From Candidatus Thorarchaeota archaeon (GTDB taxonomy: Archaea; Asgardarchaeota; Thorarchaeia; Thorarchaeales; Thorarchaeaceae), in NCBI GenBank assembly GCA_018335335.1, contig JAGXKG010000001.1:317600-381599 (forward strand): a DNA stretch of 64,000 nt, written 5' to 3'. The stretch's first letter is position 1, and each line of letters starts with the position of its first letter. The translations under genes and the position numbers were made by a program. The notes beneath the pieces are model-generated. The model did no database searches. It had not been told where the DNA came from and saw only the letters and a program-made list of their open reading frames with translations. Positions 8,271 to 16,719 of this stretch are shown one piece after another.

Positions 8271-9023
8271 ATGTTTCACGCAAAATTAGATAGCACTAAA
8301 ACATGGAAACAAATAGTAGATGCTTTGGCCACATTACTGACGGAAGTCAATTTCAATATTGATAAGTCTGGTATACAGCTACGACAGCTAGATTCGTCCA
8401 AAGCGGCAATGATCGATCTCAATCTACCGGCAAGCGTATTCCAAGAATACACTTGTGATGAAAAACACAATGTCTGTCTTGGTGTGGACGAACTATCAAA
8501 AGTCAGCAAGCGTATGGCGGGAGATGATAGACTGGAGTTCAATCTCGACAAAGACGGTGGTCGATTTGAAATCCGAATGATTGGCCGAGCTGAACGAGAA
8601 TTTAAACTACAGTTACTCACCCCTCCAGAAGACACAGCCAATAAACCTGACCTCGAATTTGATGTCAAGGCTGAAATGTTCGCAGATTCGTTCAAACAAT
8701 CGGTGAAAGATATTGGCGTAATCAGCAATCATGTCAAGATCATGGCTGATAAGACCACCCTCACCTTCGCTGGCGAAGGAGATACTGGAGAAGCAGAAGT
8801 TGAACTTACCGCTGGAGAGGATTCCTCGCTTTATGATCTCGAAGTTGAAGAAGGTTCTACATCGATGTACGCGCTCAACTATCTTTCAGAAATTGCCAAA
8901 GCTATGTCGAGTGATAGCATGAAGTTACAGTATAGTAGCGAAAAACCTATACAACTAGAATTTATGATTGCTGAAGGGGGCAGGATTAACTTCATATTAG
9001 CACCACGAGTTGAGCGAAGATAA
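8271..9023 (+). CDS. pcn: DNA sliding clamp PCNA
   Basis: 250 residues, full length for a PCNA monomer with two clamp folds. It opens MFHAKLDSTKTWKQIVDAL. Typical clamp features follow: GIQLRQLDSSKAAMIDLNLP (residues ~36-55), an interdomain connector near 120-130, and the C-terminal LEFMIAEGGRINFILAPR. It forms the trimeric processivity ring. A clear CGGAGG ribosome-binding site precedes ATG 8271. Confidence 0.96.
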   Translation: MFHAKLDSTKTWKQIVDALATLLTEVNFNIDKSGIQLRQLDSSKAAMIDLNLPASVFQEYTCDEKHNVCLGVDELSKVSKRMAGDDRLEFNLDKDGGRFEIRMIGRAEREFKLQLLTPPEDTANKPDLEFDVKAEMFADSFKQSVKDIGVISNHVKIMADKTTLTFAGEGDTGEAEVELTAGEDSSLYDLEVEEGSTSMYALNYLSEIAKAMSSDSMKLQYSSEKPIQLEFMIAEGGRINFILAPRVERR

Positions 9024-9154
9024 AAAGTAAGAAAACAGACATTTCACAAACGAGTTGTCTGAAGGGGGTATATCATATTCCGTACCCAAGCTGTAATCTC
9101 TCTATAACTAGGTAGTGGCTATAGTCACTAATGTGCTATAGGCGTGAGCAAACA

Positions 9155-10597
9155 ATGAATTCACAACGTGTCCATTCCAAGAAGAAAACACGACGTTTTC
9201 TACAGCTCACTTTTCAAGACTACTACCATAACAATGCAGATCGAGTAACAATTCCCGATAGAATTGGGCATCGTGAATTCGGGATGGAAAACTGGGAATA
9301 TACCTGGCACTGTCCAAAGCGACATATTACCGATGACAACAAAGATAAGAAAATAGTCGGATGTGGAAAATCTGGGAGGTCATTCACTAAGATTGAGAAA
9401 TGTCCCTACTGCGGGTCGACCGCTATTAACGTGAACAACTGGGATCGACATAAAGGATTCCGCTCTCCTTCAGCCCTTCTGAACGAACTATCTACCAATG
9501 CGCCGCATAGTGTTTACCACTCTGCAGCATTCTATGATGTACCAGTTGCCCGGCACATGAATGAGAAAGGGTGGCAAGGAGCTGAGCTTATTTTCGACAT
9601 TGATGCCGACCATCTTGAGTCTCAATGTACAGAGGATCATGACGCATGGAGATGTAACAATCCTGATTGCAGAAAAACCGGAACTGGGAACCCTCCTGAA
9701 GATGGATGCCCTGAATGTGAAGGCAGAAGCTTCAGTACACGCAAATGGATTTGCGAGAATTGCCTTGAGGATGCTAAGCGCAATACGCTGAAGATATATG
9801 ATGAATTCCTAGTGGACGATTTCGGAATCAACCCCGGCAGTATTCAAATGAATTACAGTGGTCATCGTGGTTACCATATTCGTGTGAAAGATCCCCACGT
9901 TTTTGAACTTGATTCAAATGCACGGATTGAGATTGTCCATTACATTACTGGTTTGGGCTTCAAAACAGCTACAGCTACAACCACCTCCCCCGGAAGGCAT
10001 AGTTTGACTGTAGTTTCTAGAGAATACCCTTTGCCCACATCTGAGCTTCGTCAGTACGATGTTCCTGGTTGGGGAAACCGCCTTTCCAAGGCAATGATTG
10101 ACTTCATTAGGAACCTTGAATCGTATGACGGTACTGAACGATGGGTTACCCCTCTGAAGAAACGTAGGGCGGAAGCAATAGAGGGACTGTTGCGAACTCC
10201 GCCTGTGCTGAGTCCCAAAGTCAAAGGAATCGGAGACAAATTCTGGAGTGAAATTGCAATGAAGGCTGTCGATTACTATGGTGGAGAAACAGATATTCCA
10301 GTCACCCATGATATCCATCGTGTTATTCGCCTCATTGGCAGCTTGAATGGAAAGACAGGTTTCCGCGTGTGCTCGTTGGAACGCGACGAAATGGACAGCT
10401 TTGATCCATTTTCAGATGCGCTCGCATTTCATACTGGCAGTCTAACCGTGCGGTTCATAGGCGGGAGCGTTGATGTACCCGAATTCAGAATAGGTGATAT
10501 AACGTACGGTCCATATAATGGAGAAGTAGTAGATTTGCCGATGCCTGCAGCAGTTTTTTCATTATGCAAGGGGGTAGCAACGATTGAGTCAAAATGA
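9155..10597 (+). CDS. priS: DNA primase small (catalytic) subunit PriS
   Basis: Archaeal/eukaryotic-type primase, 480 residues from ATG 9155, larger than the usual 330-400. The catalytic metal motif is FDIDAD (residues ~147-152) and SGHRGYHIRV (~235-244) is the nucleotide-binding motif. Two cysteine-rich insertions explain the extra size: HCPKRH...GCGK...CPYCG near residues 52-87, and CNNPDC...CPEC...CENC at ~167-203, directly after the catalytic aspartates. It overlaps the GINS gene by 14 bp, a common archaeal pairing. PriL is not in this window. Confidence 0.9.
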   Translation: MNSQRVHSKKKTRRFLQLTFQDYYHNNADRVTIPDRIGHREFGMENWEYTWHCPKRHITDDNKDKKIVGCGKSGRSFTKIEKCPYCGSTAINVNNWDRHKGFRSPSALLNELSTNAPHSVYHSAAFYDVPVARHMNEKGWQGAELIFDIDADHLESQCTEDHDAWRCNNPDCRKTGTGNPPEDGCPECEGRSFSTRKWICENCLEDAKRNTLKIYDEFLVDDFGINPGSIQMNYSGHRGYHIRVKDPHVFELDSNARIEIVHYITGLGFKTATATTTSPGRHSLTVVSREYPLPTSELRQYDVPGWGNRLSKAMIDFIRNLESYDGTERWVTPLKKRRAEAIEGLLRTPPVLSPKVKGIGDKFWSEIAMKAVDYYGGETDIPVTHDIHRVIRLIGSLNGKTGFRVCSLERDEMDSFDPFSDALAFHTGSLTVRFIGGSVDVPEFRIGDITYGPYNGEVVDLPMPAAVFSLCKGVATIESK

Positions 10598-11249
10598 AGC
10601 AGATTATGATTCGGTACGAATTGCATGGGAACGTGAACTAGAAAATGACCGCCTCTTGGATTTACAAGATCTCGAACTAAGCGGTATGGTGAGCTGTCTA
10701 TCTAATACACGAATACAATTGGCAAAAACTAAAGCTGAGCAAGAATTGGAAGCGAGTATTCTGACTCAGGAAGTCATGAACCTTGAATTTATGATTGAAG
10801 ACTTACTACTACTTCGAAAGAGGAAGATACTTGCAGCTGCAGTAGCGAATGAAGACCTACAATCTGATATGACCTTGCAGGAAGAAGAGTTCTATAATCG
10901 TTTGAAAAGGGCCTTCAAAGCGCATCAGAATTTTGTAGATATGACCATTGCAGGAAAGACCGGAAGCGAAACTTCTTCTCAGGAAGACGATACGTCACTA
11001 CCTCAACAGCTCCCGGAGGATACAGATGAGGAGGGATACGTCTTGGTACGATTCTTAGAACCTATCGAGGACAAGTTTATCGGGTTGGATGAGGCAGAAT
11101 ACGGGCCATATCGAGAAGAGGATCTAGCAACTATTCCTGCTGCAATCGCACGAACATGGCTGAGAGATAGGATCGTTGCTAGAGTAGTACCTGAGGGTCT
11201 AGAAAGGAATGAATCAAGTGATGGCTATGAACAAAGGCAATCTGACTAA
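10584..11249 (+). CDS. GINS complex subunit (Gins51 type)
   Basis: 221 residues. An N-terminal helical A domain (~1-115) is followed by an acidic linker and a small C-terminal B domain (YVLVRFLEPIEDKFIGLDEAEYG then HTWLRD-type ending ARTWLRDRIVARV). The A-then-B order is that of Sld5/Psf1-like Gins51. GINS joins MCM and the Cdc45/GAN nuclease in the replicative helicase. It overlaps priS by 14 bp and the next small ORF by about 40 bp. Confidence 0.82.
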   Translation: MSQNEADYDSVRIAWERELENDRLLDLQDLELSGMVSCLSNTRIQLAKTKAEQELEASILTQEVMNLEFMIEDLLLLRKRKILAAAVANEDLQSDMTLQEEEFYNRLKRAFKAHQNFVDMTIAGKTGSETSSQEDDTSLPQQLPEDTDEEGYVLVRFLEPIEDKFIGLDEAEYGPYREEDLATIPAAIARTWLRDRIVARVVPEGLERNESSDGYEQRQSD

Positions 11250-11550
11250 TCGAATCGAAGAATTAATGAAAACTACCGATACGGTGAGAGAATCCACCGA
11301 GAAGAAGTGCGAGAAACTGCGGATTGCTCTTTCTGGAACCCTCCGGCTACTTTCAGGTGAAAAATCCACATTGACCCGAGTCAGTGGAGACCCCAAAGAT
11401 CTCAGGAAGTATCTAGTCGAGCTGGTTAGCAACTTTGAAAAAGAAAACCTCGATAACTTGACAGCCATCCAGTCCAAATTGCAGAACCTGTTATCAATCG
11501 TCAAAGATAGTGACTACAGAACAGATATAGGACGGGATGAGAGTGAGTGA
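11209..11550 (+). CDS. Hypothetical coiled-coil protein
   Basis: Up to 113 residues, mostly helical and charged, with heptad-like stretches (TDTVRESTEKKCEKLRIAL; ENLDNLTAIQSKLQNLLSIV). No family is recognised. Start is uncertain among ATG 11209, 11221 and 11227. It overlaps the gins tail and the next small membrane gene, so it is probably the distal part of the replication operon. Confidence 0.5.
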   Translation: MNQVMAMNKGNLTNRIEELMKTTDTVRESTEKKCEKLRIALSGTLRLLSGEKSTLTRVSGDPKDLRKYLVELVSNFEKENLDNLTAIQSKLQNLLSIVKDSDYRTDIGRDESE

Positions 11551-11551
11551 A

Positions 11552-11758
11552 ATGAGAATGAATGTACCTTCCAAAACACACTGGCTTTTGATTCTGTCAT
11601 TTGTGGTGTCCCTCAGCCTAACTGTTTCAGCCTCATTTATCCCCCCACTTTCTGATTGGCGTTTACTGGATATCATAGTGTACGAGATGTTGATTATCGG
11701 TGGTCTTGTTTTGATTTTTGGCATCATATGGAAAACAGCGCTTCCTGAAGGAAATTAG
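11552..11758 (+). CDS. Small two-helix membrane protein
   Basis: About 68 residues with two predicted transmembrane helices (WLLILSFVVSLSLTVSASF and IIVYEMLIIGGLVLIFGII) and a short charged tail. No family recognised. ATG 11552 sits just after the preceding stop; other ATGs at 11537 and 11558 are possible. It is the last gene before the Hdr operon promoter. Confidence 0.4.
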   Translation: MRMNVPSKTHWLLILSFVVSLSLTVSASFIPPLSDWRLLDIIVYEMLIIGGLVLIFGIIWKTALPEGN

Positions 11759-11876
11759 TTCCGACTATTGTTTGTTATCTGTGCACATTTGAGTAGAAGT
11801 TATTGTCGTCTCTGTAAGCTTTTAATACTCTCCTAAAGTTGCTTCATCGTCTAGTATATTACTAGGTGTATCCCAA

Positions 11877-12419
11877 ATGGCGAAAACAGAAGAGAAGACT
11901 GTTCCACCAGTCACACTTGTTGACCCCATAGAACTCTCGGAATTAGATCGAGATTTCCGTGAAGAAATCCATAATATGCCAAATGGTGAAGAACTTGGAG
12001 CCTGTTTTGCATGTTCTACATGCACAGCGGCGTGTCCTATTGCCAACTCTTGGGACTATAAGCCCCATCAGTTGATACGCATGATTCTACTTGGCATGAG
12101 AGAGAAAGTATTGGCTTCAGACGAAATATGGTTATGTCTTACTTGTTTTGAGTGCCAAGAACGATGCCCCCAGAATGTTCGCGTTACGGATATCTTGTTT
12201 GATTGCAAGAATCTGGCTGCGGAGGAAGGTCGAATACCTCCGAATGTGGCAGAATTAGGGAAGGAGCTTGTCGAACAAGGTCAACTGTATGTTATCACGG
12301 CGGATTGGGAGCGTGAAGACCTTGGCCTTGAGCCCAGTCTACCGGGTCTTCAAACTGAAGGAGTTCAAAATATGTTGAAGGAATCTCGAACTGGCAGATT
12401 ATTGGAGGAGGAAGACTAA
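11877..12419 (+). CDS. hdrC: Heterodisulfide reductase subunit C-like (HdrC)
   Basis: 180 residues with two [4Fe-4S] motifs: CFACSTCTAACP (C43, C46, C49, C53) and CLTCFECQERCP (C87, C90, C93, C97). This is the soluble HdrC arrangement, relaying electrons between HdrA and HdrB. A TATA-like gcttttaatactc at 11818-11830 lies about 50 bp upstream. It starts an operon hdrC-hdrB-hdrA-hdrA/mvhD-wHTH ferredoxin whose genes abut or nearly abut. No methanogenesis genes are present, so the disulfide substrate is unknown. Confidence 0.9.
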   Translation: MAKTEEKTVPPVTLVDPIELSELDRDFREEIHNMPNGEELGACFACSTCTAACPIANSWDYKPHQLIRMILLGMREKVLASDEIWLCLTCFECQERCPQNVRVTDILFDCKNLAAEEGRIPPNVAELGKELVEQGQLYVITADWEREDLGLEPSLPGLQTEGVQNMLKESRTGRLLEEED

Positions 12420-13286
12420 ATGCCAGAATATAATCTCTATGCTGGATGTAGTGTACCCGCCAATTACCCCAATTATGAAGCTTCTATGCTAAGGGTTGCT
12501 GATAGCTTTGATATGGAACTGAAGTACATGGAAGGGGTAGCTTGCTGTGGAAGCCCTAATCTTAGGGCAATCGATTATGAGGGATGGTTGAAGGTCAACG
12601 CTCGCACTTTAGCAATTGCAGATAAGAATGGAAACGACATCGTAACGCCCTGCAATGGCTGTTTTGGCTCGTTGAAGGATGTCTACTATCATCTAAAGCA
12701 TAACGAGGACTATGTTGAGATGGTGAACGCTGAGTTGGCATCAGAAGGACTTGAATTCACAGGTGATGCAAAACCCCGCCATTTTGTGGAAGCGCTGTAC
12801 ACTGACATAGGTATTGACCGCATCAAAGACAGTATAACAAATCCATTAGACGGCGTAGGAATAGCGATACATTATGGTTGTCATCTGCTCAGACCCAAGG
12901 ATGTTACCGAATTCAGGCCTGAAATCCTGAAGGACCTCGTCGCTGTAACGGGAGCCGAAGTCGTTGAATACCCCCTTTGGAAACAGTGTTGCGGTGCAAC
13001 AGTACTTCCAGTAGATGAACCACTCGCAATACGGCTCGCTCGTGATAAGCTGAAATCGATGAAGGAAGCGGGAGCTCAATTTGCCACAGTTGTTTGTCCC
13101 GCTTGTGGCAATCAATTGGACCTTCAGCAGCTGGATTTGAAGAATACATATGGTGAGGAGTATAATATTCCTATTTTGCATTATCCACAGATTCTTGGGC
13201 TTGCGATGGGCCTCAGTGAGGATGAAATCGGTTTGTATCTAAACAGGGTACCTGCTGAACCAATACTAGAGCATGTCTCTAAATAA
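12420..13286 (+). CDS. hdrB: Heterodisulfide reductase subunit B-like (HdrB)
   Basis: 288 residues with two CCG domains: CSVPANYPNYE...VACCGSPN...PCNGCFGS in the N-half and YGCHLLRP...KQCCGATV...VCPACGNQLD in the C-half. In HdrB these bind the two non-cubane [4Fe-4S] clusters that reduce the heterodisulfide. Both cysteine sets appear complete. The gene begins on the base after the hdrC stop, so the two are translationally linked. Confidence 0.9.
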   Translation: MPEYNLYAGCSVPANYPNYEASMLRVADSFDMELKYMEGVACCGSPNLRAIDYEGWLKVNARTLAIADKNGNDIVTPCNGCFGSLKDVYYHLKHNEDYVEMVNAELASEGLEFTGDAKPRHFVEALYTDIGIDRIKDSITNPLDGVGIAIHYGCHLLRPKDVTEFRPEILKDLVAVTGAEVVEYPLWKQCCGATVLPVDEPLAIRLARDKLKSMKEAGAQFATVVCPACGNQLDLQQLDLKNTYGEEYNIPILHYPQILGLAMGLSEDEIGLYLNRVPAEPILEHVSK

Positions 13287-13299
13287 GGTGAAATCTGAG

Positions 13300-14550
13300 A
13301 TGTCTGATCCGGTGCTGGTAATAGGGGCGGGCGTTGCAGGCCTTACGGTCGCTGTTGAGCTGGCTGATTCGGGAGTTGAGACTGTACTTGTTGACCGCGA
13401 GACTAGTGTGGGTGGCAATGCGCTAAATCTTTACAAAGCATTTCCAACCGATGATTGTTTCTATTGTTTCGAAAGCAATCGGTCTCGGCCAGGAATAAGA
13501 AAATGCTTTTATCGTAGCGCGCTACTCGACCAGCCAAATATCGATTTACGGGTAGATACCGAGATAGAAGAAATAAAGGGGGAGCCAGGTTCCTTTGAAA
13601 TCAGATTGAAACAGGGTCCGCAATATGTAGATTCTAAAAAGTGTACTATGTGTGGTGCATGCACTAAACTCTCAGACGCATTTTCCCTCTTATCCCCTCA
13701 ATGCCAACCTCAGTCAGTCATATTCAATCCTGAAAAAGAAGATGAAGGAAGTTCCAAAGCTGAAGAGGAATGCCCCACAGGAGCCATTGATTTGAATGCA
13801 GAGTCAAGCGAAACCACCCTCACCGCATCCGATATTGTCATAGCAACCGGTTATCAAGAAATGAAACCAAATCAGGTTGATGAATATGGATATGGTCAGT
13901 ATTCCAATGTCATCACTCAACTCGAATTGGCCAAAATTCTGGATCCGAATGGCCCCTCTCATGGAGCCTTAGTGCGCCCATCCGATGGAGCTCAGGTCAG
14001 AAGACTTCTCATGGTTCAGTGTGTGGGAAGCAGAGATGAAAATTATCATCCATTCTGCTCCAAGATTTGTTGTGTATTTGCTCTCAAACATGCGAATATC
14101 ATACGACGTGAAAGAAATGGAACGGATGTTTCTGTCGTCTATATGGATATTCGAACTTATGATAGACATGAACGATATTATCGTGAGGCACGAGAAGCAG
14201 GGGTAGAATTTACTCGTGGAAGGGTTAGTGAGGTCAACCCGCTCGAAGATGGAACACTTGATATTACTCTGTATGATTCACTTCTTGACAAGTATTTCAA
14301 AACGAATGTAGATTTACTTGTACTCTCATCTGCACTCGAGCCGTCTACTGGCATGACCAAAATGATTGAGGAACTGGGTCTTGAGTCTGCAAGCGGCTAC
14401 GTAAGCCCCGCTAATCTTCTTGATACTGAAGTCGTAGCTGGTGATCATGTATATGCTTGTGGGGGGGCAATTGGCCCTGCTGAAGTACCTGAAAGTGTTA
14501 CGCAAGCACGAGCTGTAGCTAGCAAAATACTCCAAGAGAGGATGCGATAA
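13300..14550 (+). CDS. hdrA: HdrA-like FAD subunit (short form)
   Basis: 416 residues from ATG 13300, which has AAGGTG about 10 bases upstream; ATG 13273 inside hdrB is less likely. FAD-binding GAGVAGL is at the N-terminus. A cysteine pair-rich stretch (CTMCGACTKL...CQPQ...CPTGAI) resembles a degenerate ferredoxin insert. The HdrA cluster motif VQCVGSRDENYHPFCSKICC is intact. It lacks the C-terminal ferredoxins of full-length HdrA. In bifurcating complexes HdrA's FAD splits electron pairs. A second HdrA follows immediately, so a heterodimeric HdrA is possible. Confidence 0.88.
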   Translation: MSDPVLVIGAGVAGLTVAVELADSGVETVLVDRETSVGGNALNLYKAFPTDDCFYCFESNRSRPGIRKCFYRSALLDQPNIDLRVDTEIEEIKGEPGSFEIRLKQGPQYVDSKKCTMCGACTKLSDAFSLLSPQCQPQSVIFNPEKEDEGSSKAEEECPTGAIDLNAESSETTLTASDIVIATGYQEMKPNQVDEYGYGQYSNVITQLELAKILDPNGPSHGALVRPSDGAQVRRLLMVQCVGSRDENYHPFCSKICCVFALKHANIIRRERNGTDVSVVYMDIRTYDRHERYYREAREAGVEFTRGRVSEVNPLEDGTLDITLYDSLLDKYFKTNVDLLVLSSALEPSTGMTKMIEELGLESASGYVSPANLLDTEVVAGDHVYACGGAIGPAEVPESVTQARAVASKILQERMR

Positions 14551-14553
14551 ACA

Positions 14554-16719
14554 ATGACCAATGAAGTGAACGTTGTTCTCTGCACCTGCGGCAAAGAGCT
14601 TGATTTAGACTACGAAAGGATGATTAATGAAATCGAGAAATCGGAGCTAGTTTCATCAGTTGAGGTTCATGATTCACTATGCCAGGAAGAGGGTCTGGAT
14701 AGAATAGAGGAACTGCTAAGCAACGATGACAGAAGATTGGTAGTTGCAGCTTGTACCAGTCAAAAACTCAAACCACATATAGACAAACATCTGAAATCTG
14801 CGGGCAAAGACCCGTCATTGATTTCGTATGTGAATATCCGCGAACATTCAGCATGGGTTCATTCGGATATCGACTTGGCCACAGAGAAATCTATTGATAT
14901 GATTCGAGGAGGAGCCTCATTAGCTTCTCTATCTATACCGCTGTATGCCGAAACAAAGGACATAACTTCCCATGTAGTCGTTATTGGTGGCGGTATTGCA
15001 GGCATGGAATCCGCTTTGAATCTGGCTAGTCTGGGATATAGTGTAACGATTATCGAGAAGGAAGAGGAACTTGGTGGCCACGTTAGGAATCTTCCAGTCG
15101 TAGCGCCGACACAAAAAACCGGGGTGGAAGTCATTGCAAGCCGCCTCGAAACCGTCAAGAAACACGCCCAAATAGACATTATGACTAATACACGTGTTCT
15201 TTTCTTTGAAGGCGAAATGGGCGATTTCGAGGTTTGCTATTCCACCAATGGTAAAGAAGATTGTATCAAAACCTCAGCTATTGTTCTTGCCACCGGGTTT
15301 CGAGAGTTCAAGCCCTCGATGATGGATGAATATCGATACGGAAAGAATCCCGATGTTATTACGCAATACGAGCTTTCCTGTATGTTGTCAGAAGGGGAAC
15401 TTCAGCGTCTTTCTGATGGCGGCGAGGTGAAAGAAGTAGTAATGGTCCAGTGTGTTGGAAGTAGAGACGAGAAGTACAAATCAGACTGCAGTAAGCTTTG
15501 TTGTACTTTTGCAATTGATAATGCACTCCAGCTCCTGAAAACATCTCCAGATATCAAAGTCCATATCGTATACATGGATATTCGAGTACCTTTCGAACAT
15601 GAAATGATATACAAAGAGTCAAGGGAAAAAGGCGTGGATTACATCCGTGGTCGTATAAGCATGGTCTGGGAGGAAGAGGATGAGACCCGTGTAAGAATAT
15701 ACGATTCGCTACTCGACAAGTACTTCCAGTTGAACCCTGATTTGGTTGTTTTATCATCAGCTATTCTTCCATCTGAGGGTCTAGAGAAACTCGCTGAGAC
15801 ACTTAGTTACGAGATTGAAGACGACGGATATGTCAAAGAGCTATATGGCAAACTGCGAAAAACAGAGACTCACAGAAGAGGGGTTGTAGCTGTAGGAGGT
15901 GTGACCGGCCCCCATTTTGTTTTCGAAACAATAACTGATGCACAAGCGGCCTCGATGGTTCTTCACAACAAGCTCAGAGGGGGTCATATAGAGAAACTGG
16001 CGCGTGGCGCAGTTCTCGATGTTGACGAGTGTATTGGTTGTAGTTTGTGTGCCCAAGAGTGCCCTCGAGGTGTACCGCTGATGATTGAACAGGATCCAGA
16101 AGAAGCTGAACTGGATGCTGAAGGTGAGAAAATCCTGTTCAAAGCTGCAATTGATACATTGAATTGTCATGCATGTGGTGTTTGTCAAAGTCTTTGTCCT
16201 TCTGAAGCGACCCAACTTAATTTCCTGAGCAATCAACAGTTATGGTCCCAGATGGAAGAAATCCTGCGAGATGCGGGACCGGATAACGGAATCACACTTT
16301 GTTTTCATTGTGAAGAATGCGCCGTATCAACAATTGATATTGTAGGCACTAACCGTATGGAATATTCAGCCAGTACCCGACTCGTACCTGTTCCCTGTGC
16401 AGGACGGATTTCGATTATCGACTTATTCAGGGCACTAGAATACGGTGCGAGTACGGTAATGATTGCCGCTTGTGAAACTGACAGATGTCACATGGGTGGT
16501 ACAGCTAACGAAATTGCTCAAGTGCAAGTGGATGTTGCTAAAGAGATTCTATCTGCAATTGGTTGGAACCCTGACCGGGTGGAAATGTTTAGAATGTTTA
16601 GTGCGGAACCAAACCGATTTACTGAAGCTGTGGCTGAAATGGCAAGACGGGCTGAAGAATTGGGCCCCACTCCGGTTCATAAAGGAGAAGCAGGCCAATG
16701 GTTGGAGGTTAGCGAATGA
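14554..16719 (+). CDS. HdrA-MvhD fusion protein
   Basis: 721 residues. N-terminal thioredoxin-reductase-like HdrA domain with FAD motif GGGIAG (145-150) and cluster motif VQCVGSRD...CSKLCC (C300, C312, C316, C317). Two ferredoxin motifs follow: CIGCSLCAQECP (493-504) and CHACGVCQSLCP (538-549). Residues ~580-705 are an MvhD-type [2Fe-2S] domain (CFHCEECA, PVPCAGRIS, ACETDRCHMGG). MvhD normally carries electrons from a hydrogenase or formate dehydrogenase into HdrA. Fusion removes the need for a separate MvhD. Stop overlaps the next start by 4 bp. Confidence 0.9.
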   Translation: MTNEVNVVLCTCGKELDLDYERMINEIEKSELVSSVEVHDSLCQEEGLDRIEELLSNDDRRLVVAACTSQKLKPHIDKHLKSAGKDPSLISYVNIREHSAWVHSDIDLATEKSIDMIRGGASLASLSIPLYAETKDITSHVVVIGGGIAGMESALNLASLGYSVTIIEKEEELGGHVRNLPVVAPTQKTGVEVIASRLETVKKHAQIDIMTNTRVLFFEGEMGDFEVCYSTNGKEDCIKTSAIVLATGFREFKPSMMDEYRYGKNPDVITQYELSCMLSEGELQRLSDGGEVKEVVMVQCVGSRDEKYKSDCSKLCCTFAIDNALQLLKTSPDIKVHIVYMDIRVPFEHEMIYKESREKGVDYIRGRISMVWEEEDETRVRIYDSLLDKYFQLNPDLVVLSSAILPSEGLEKLAETLSYEIEDDGYVKELYGKLRKTETHRRGVVAVGGVTGPHFVFETITDAQAASMVLHNKLRGGHIEKLARGAVLDVDECIGCSLCAQECPRGVPLMIEQDPEEAELDAEGEKILFKAAIDTLNCHACGVCQSLCPSEATQLNFLSNQQLWSQMEEILRDAGPDNGITLCFHCEECAVSTIDIVGTNRMEYSASTRLVPVPCAGRISIIDLFRALEYGASTVMIAACETDRCHMGGTANEIAQVQVDVAKEILSAIGWNPDRVEMFRMFSAEPNRFTEAVAEMARRAEELGPTPVHKGEAGQWLEVSE

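Noticed and set aside
13260-13310. Possible frameshift between hdrB and hdrA
   Set aside because: The hdrB stop is in place and ATG 13300 has a good ribosome-binding site; both products are complete.
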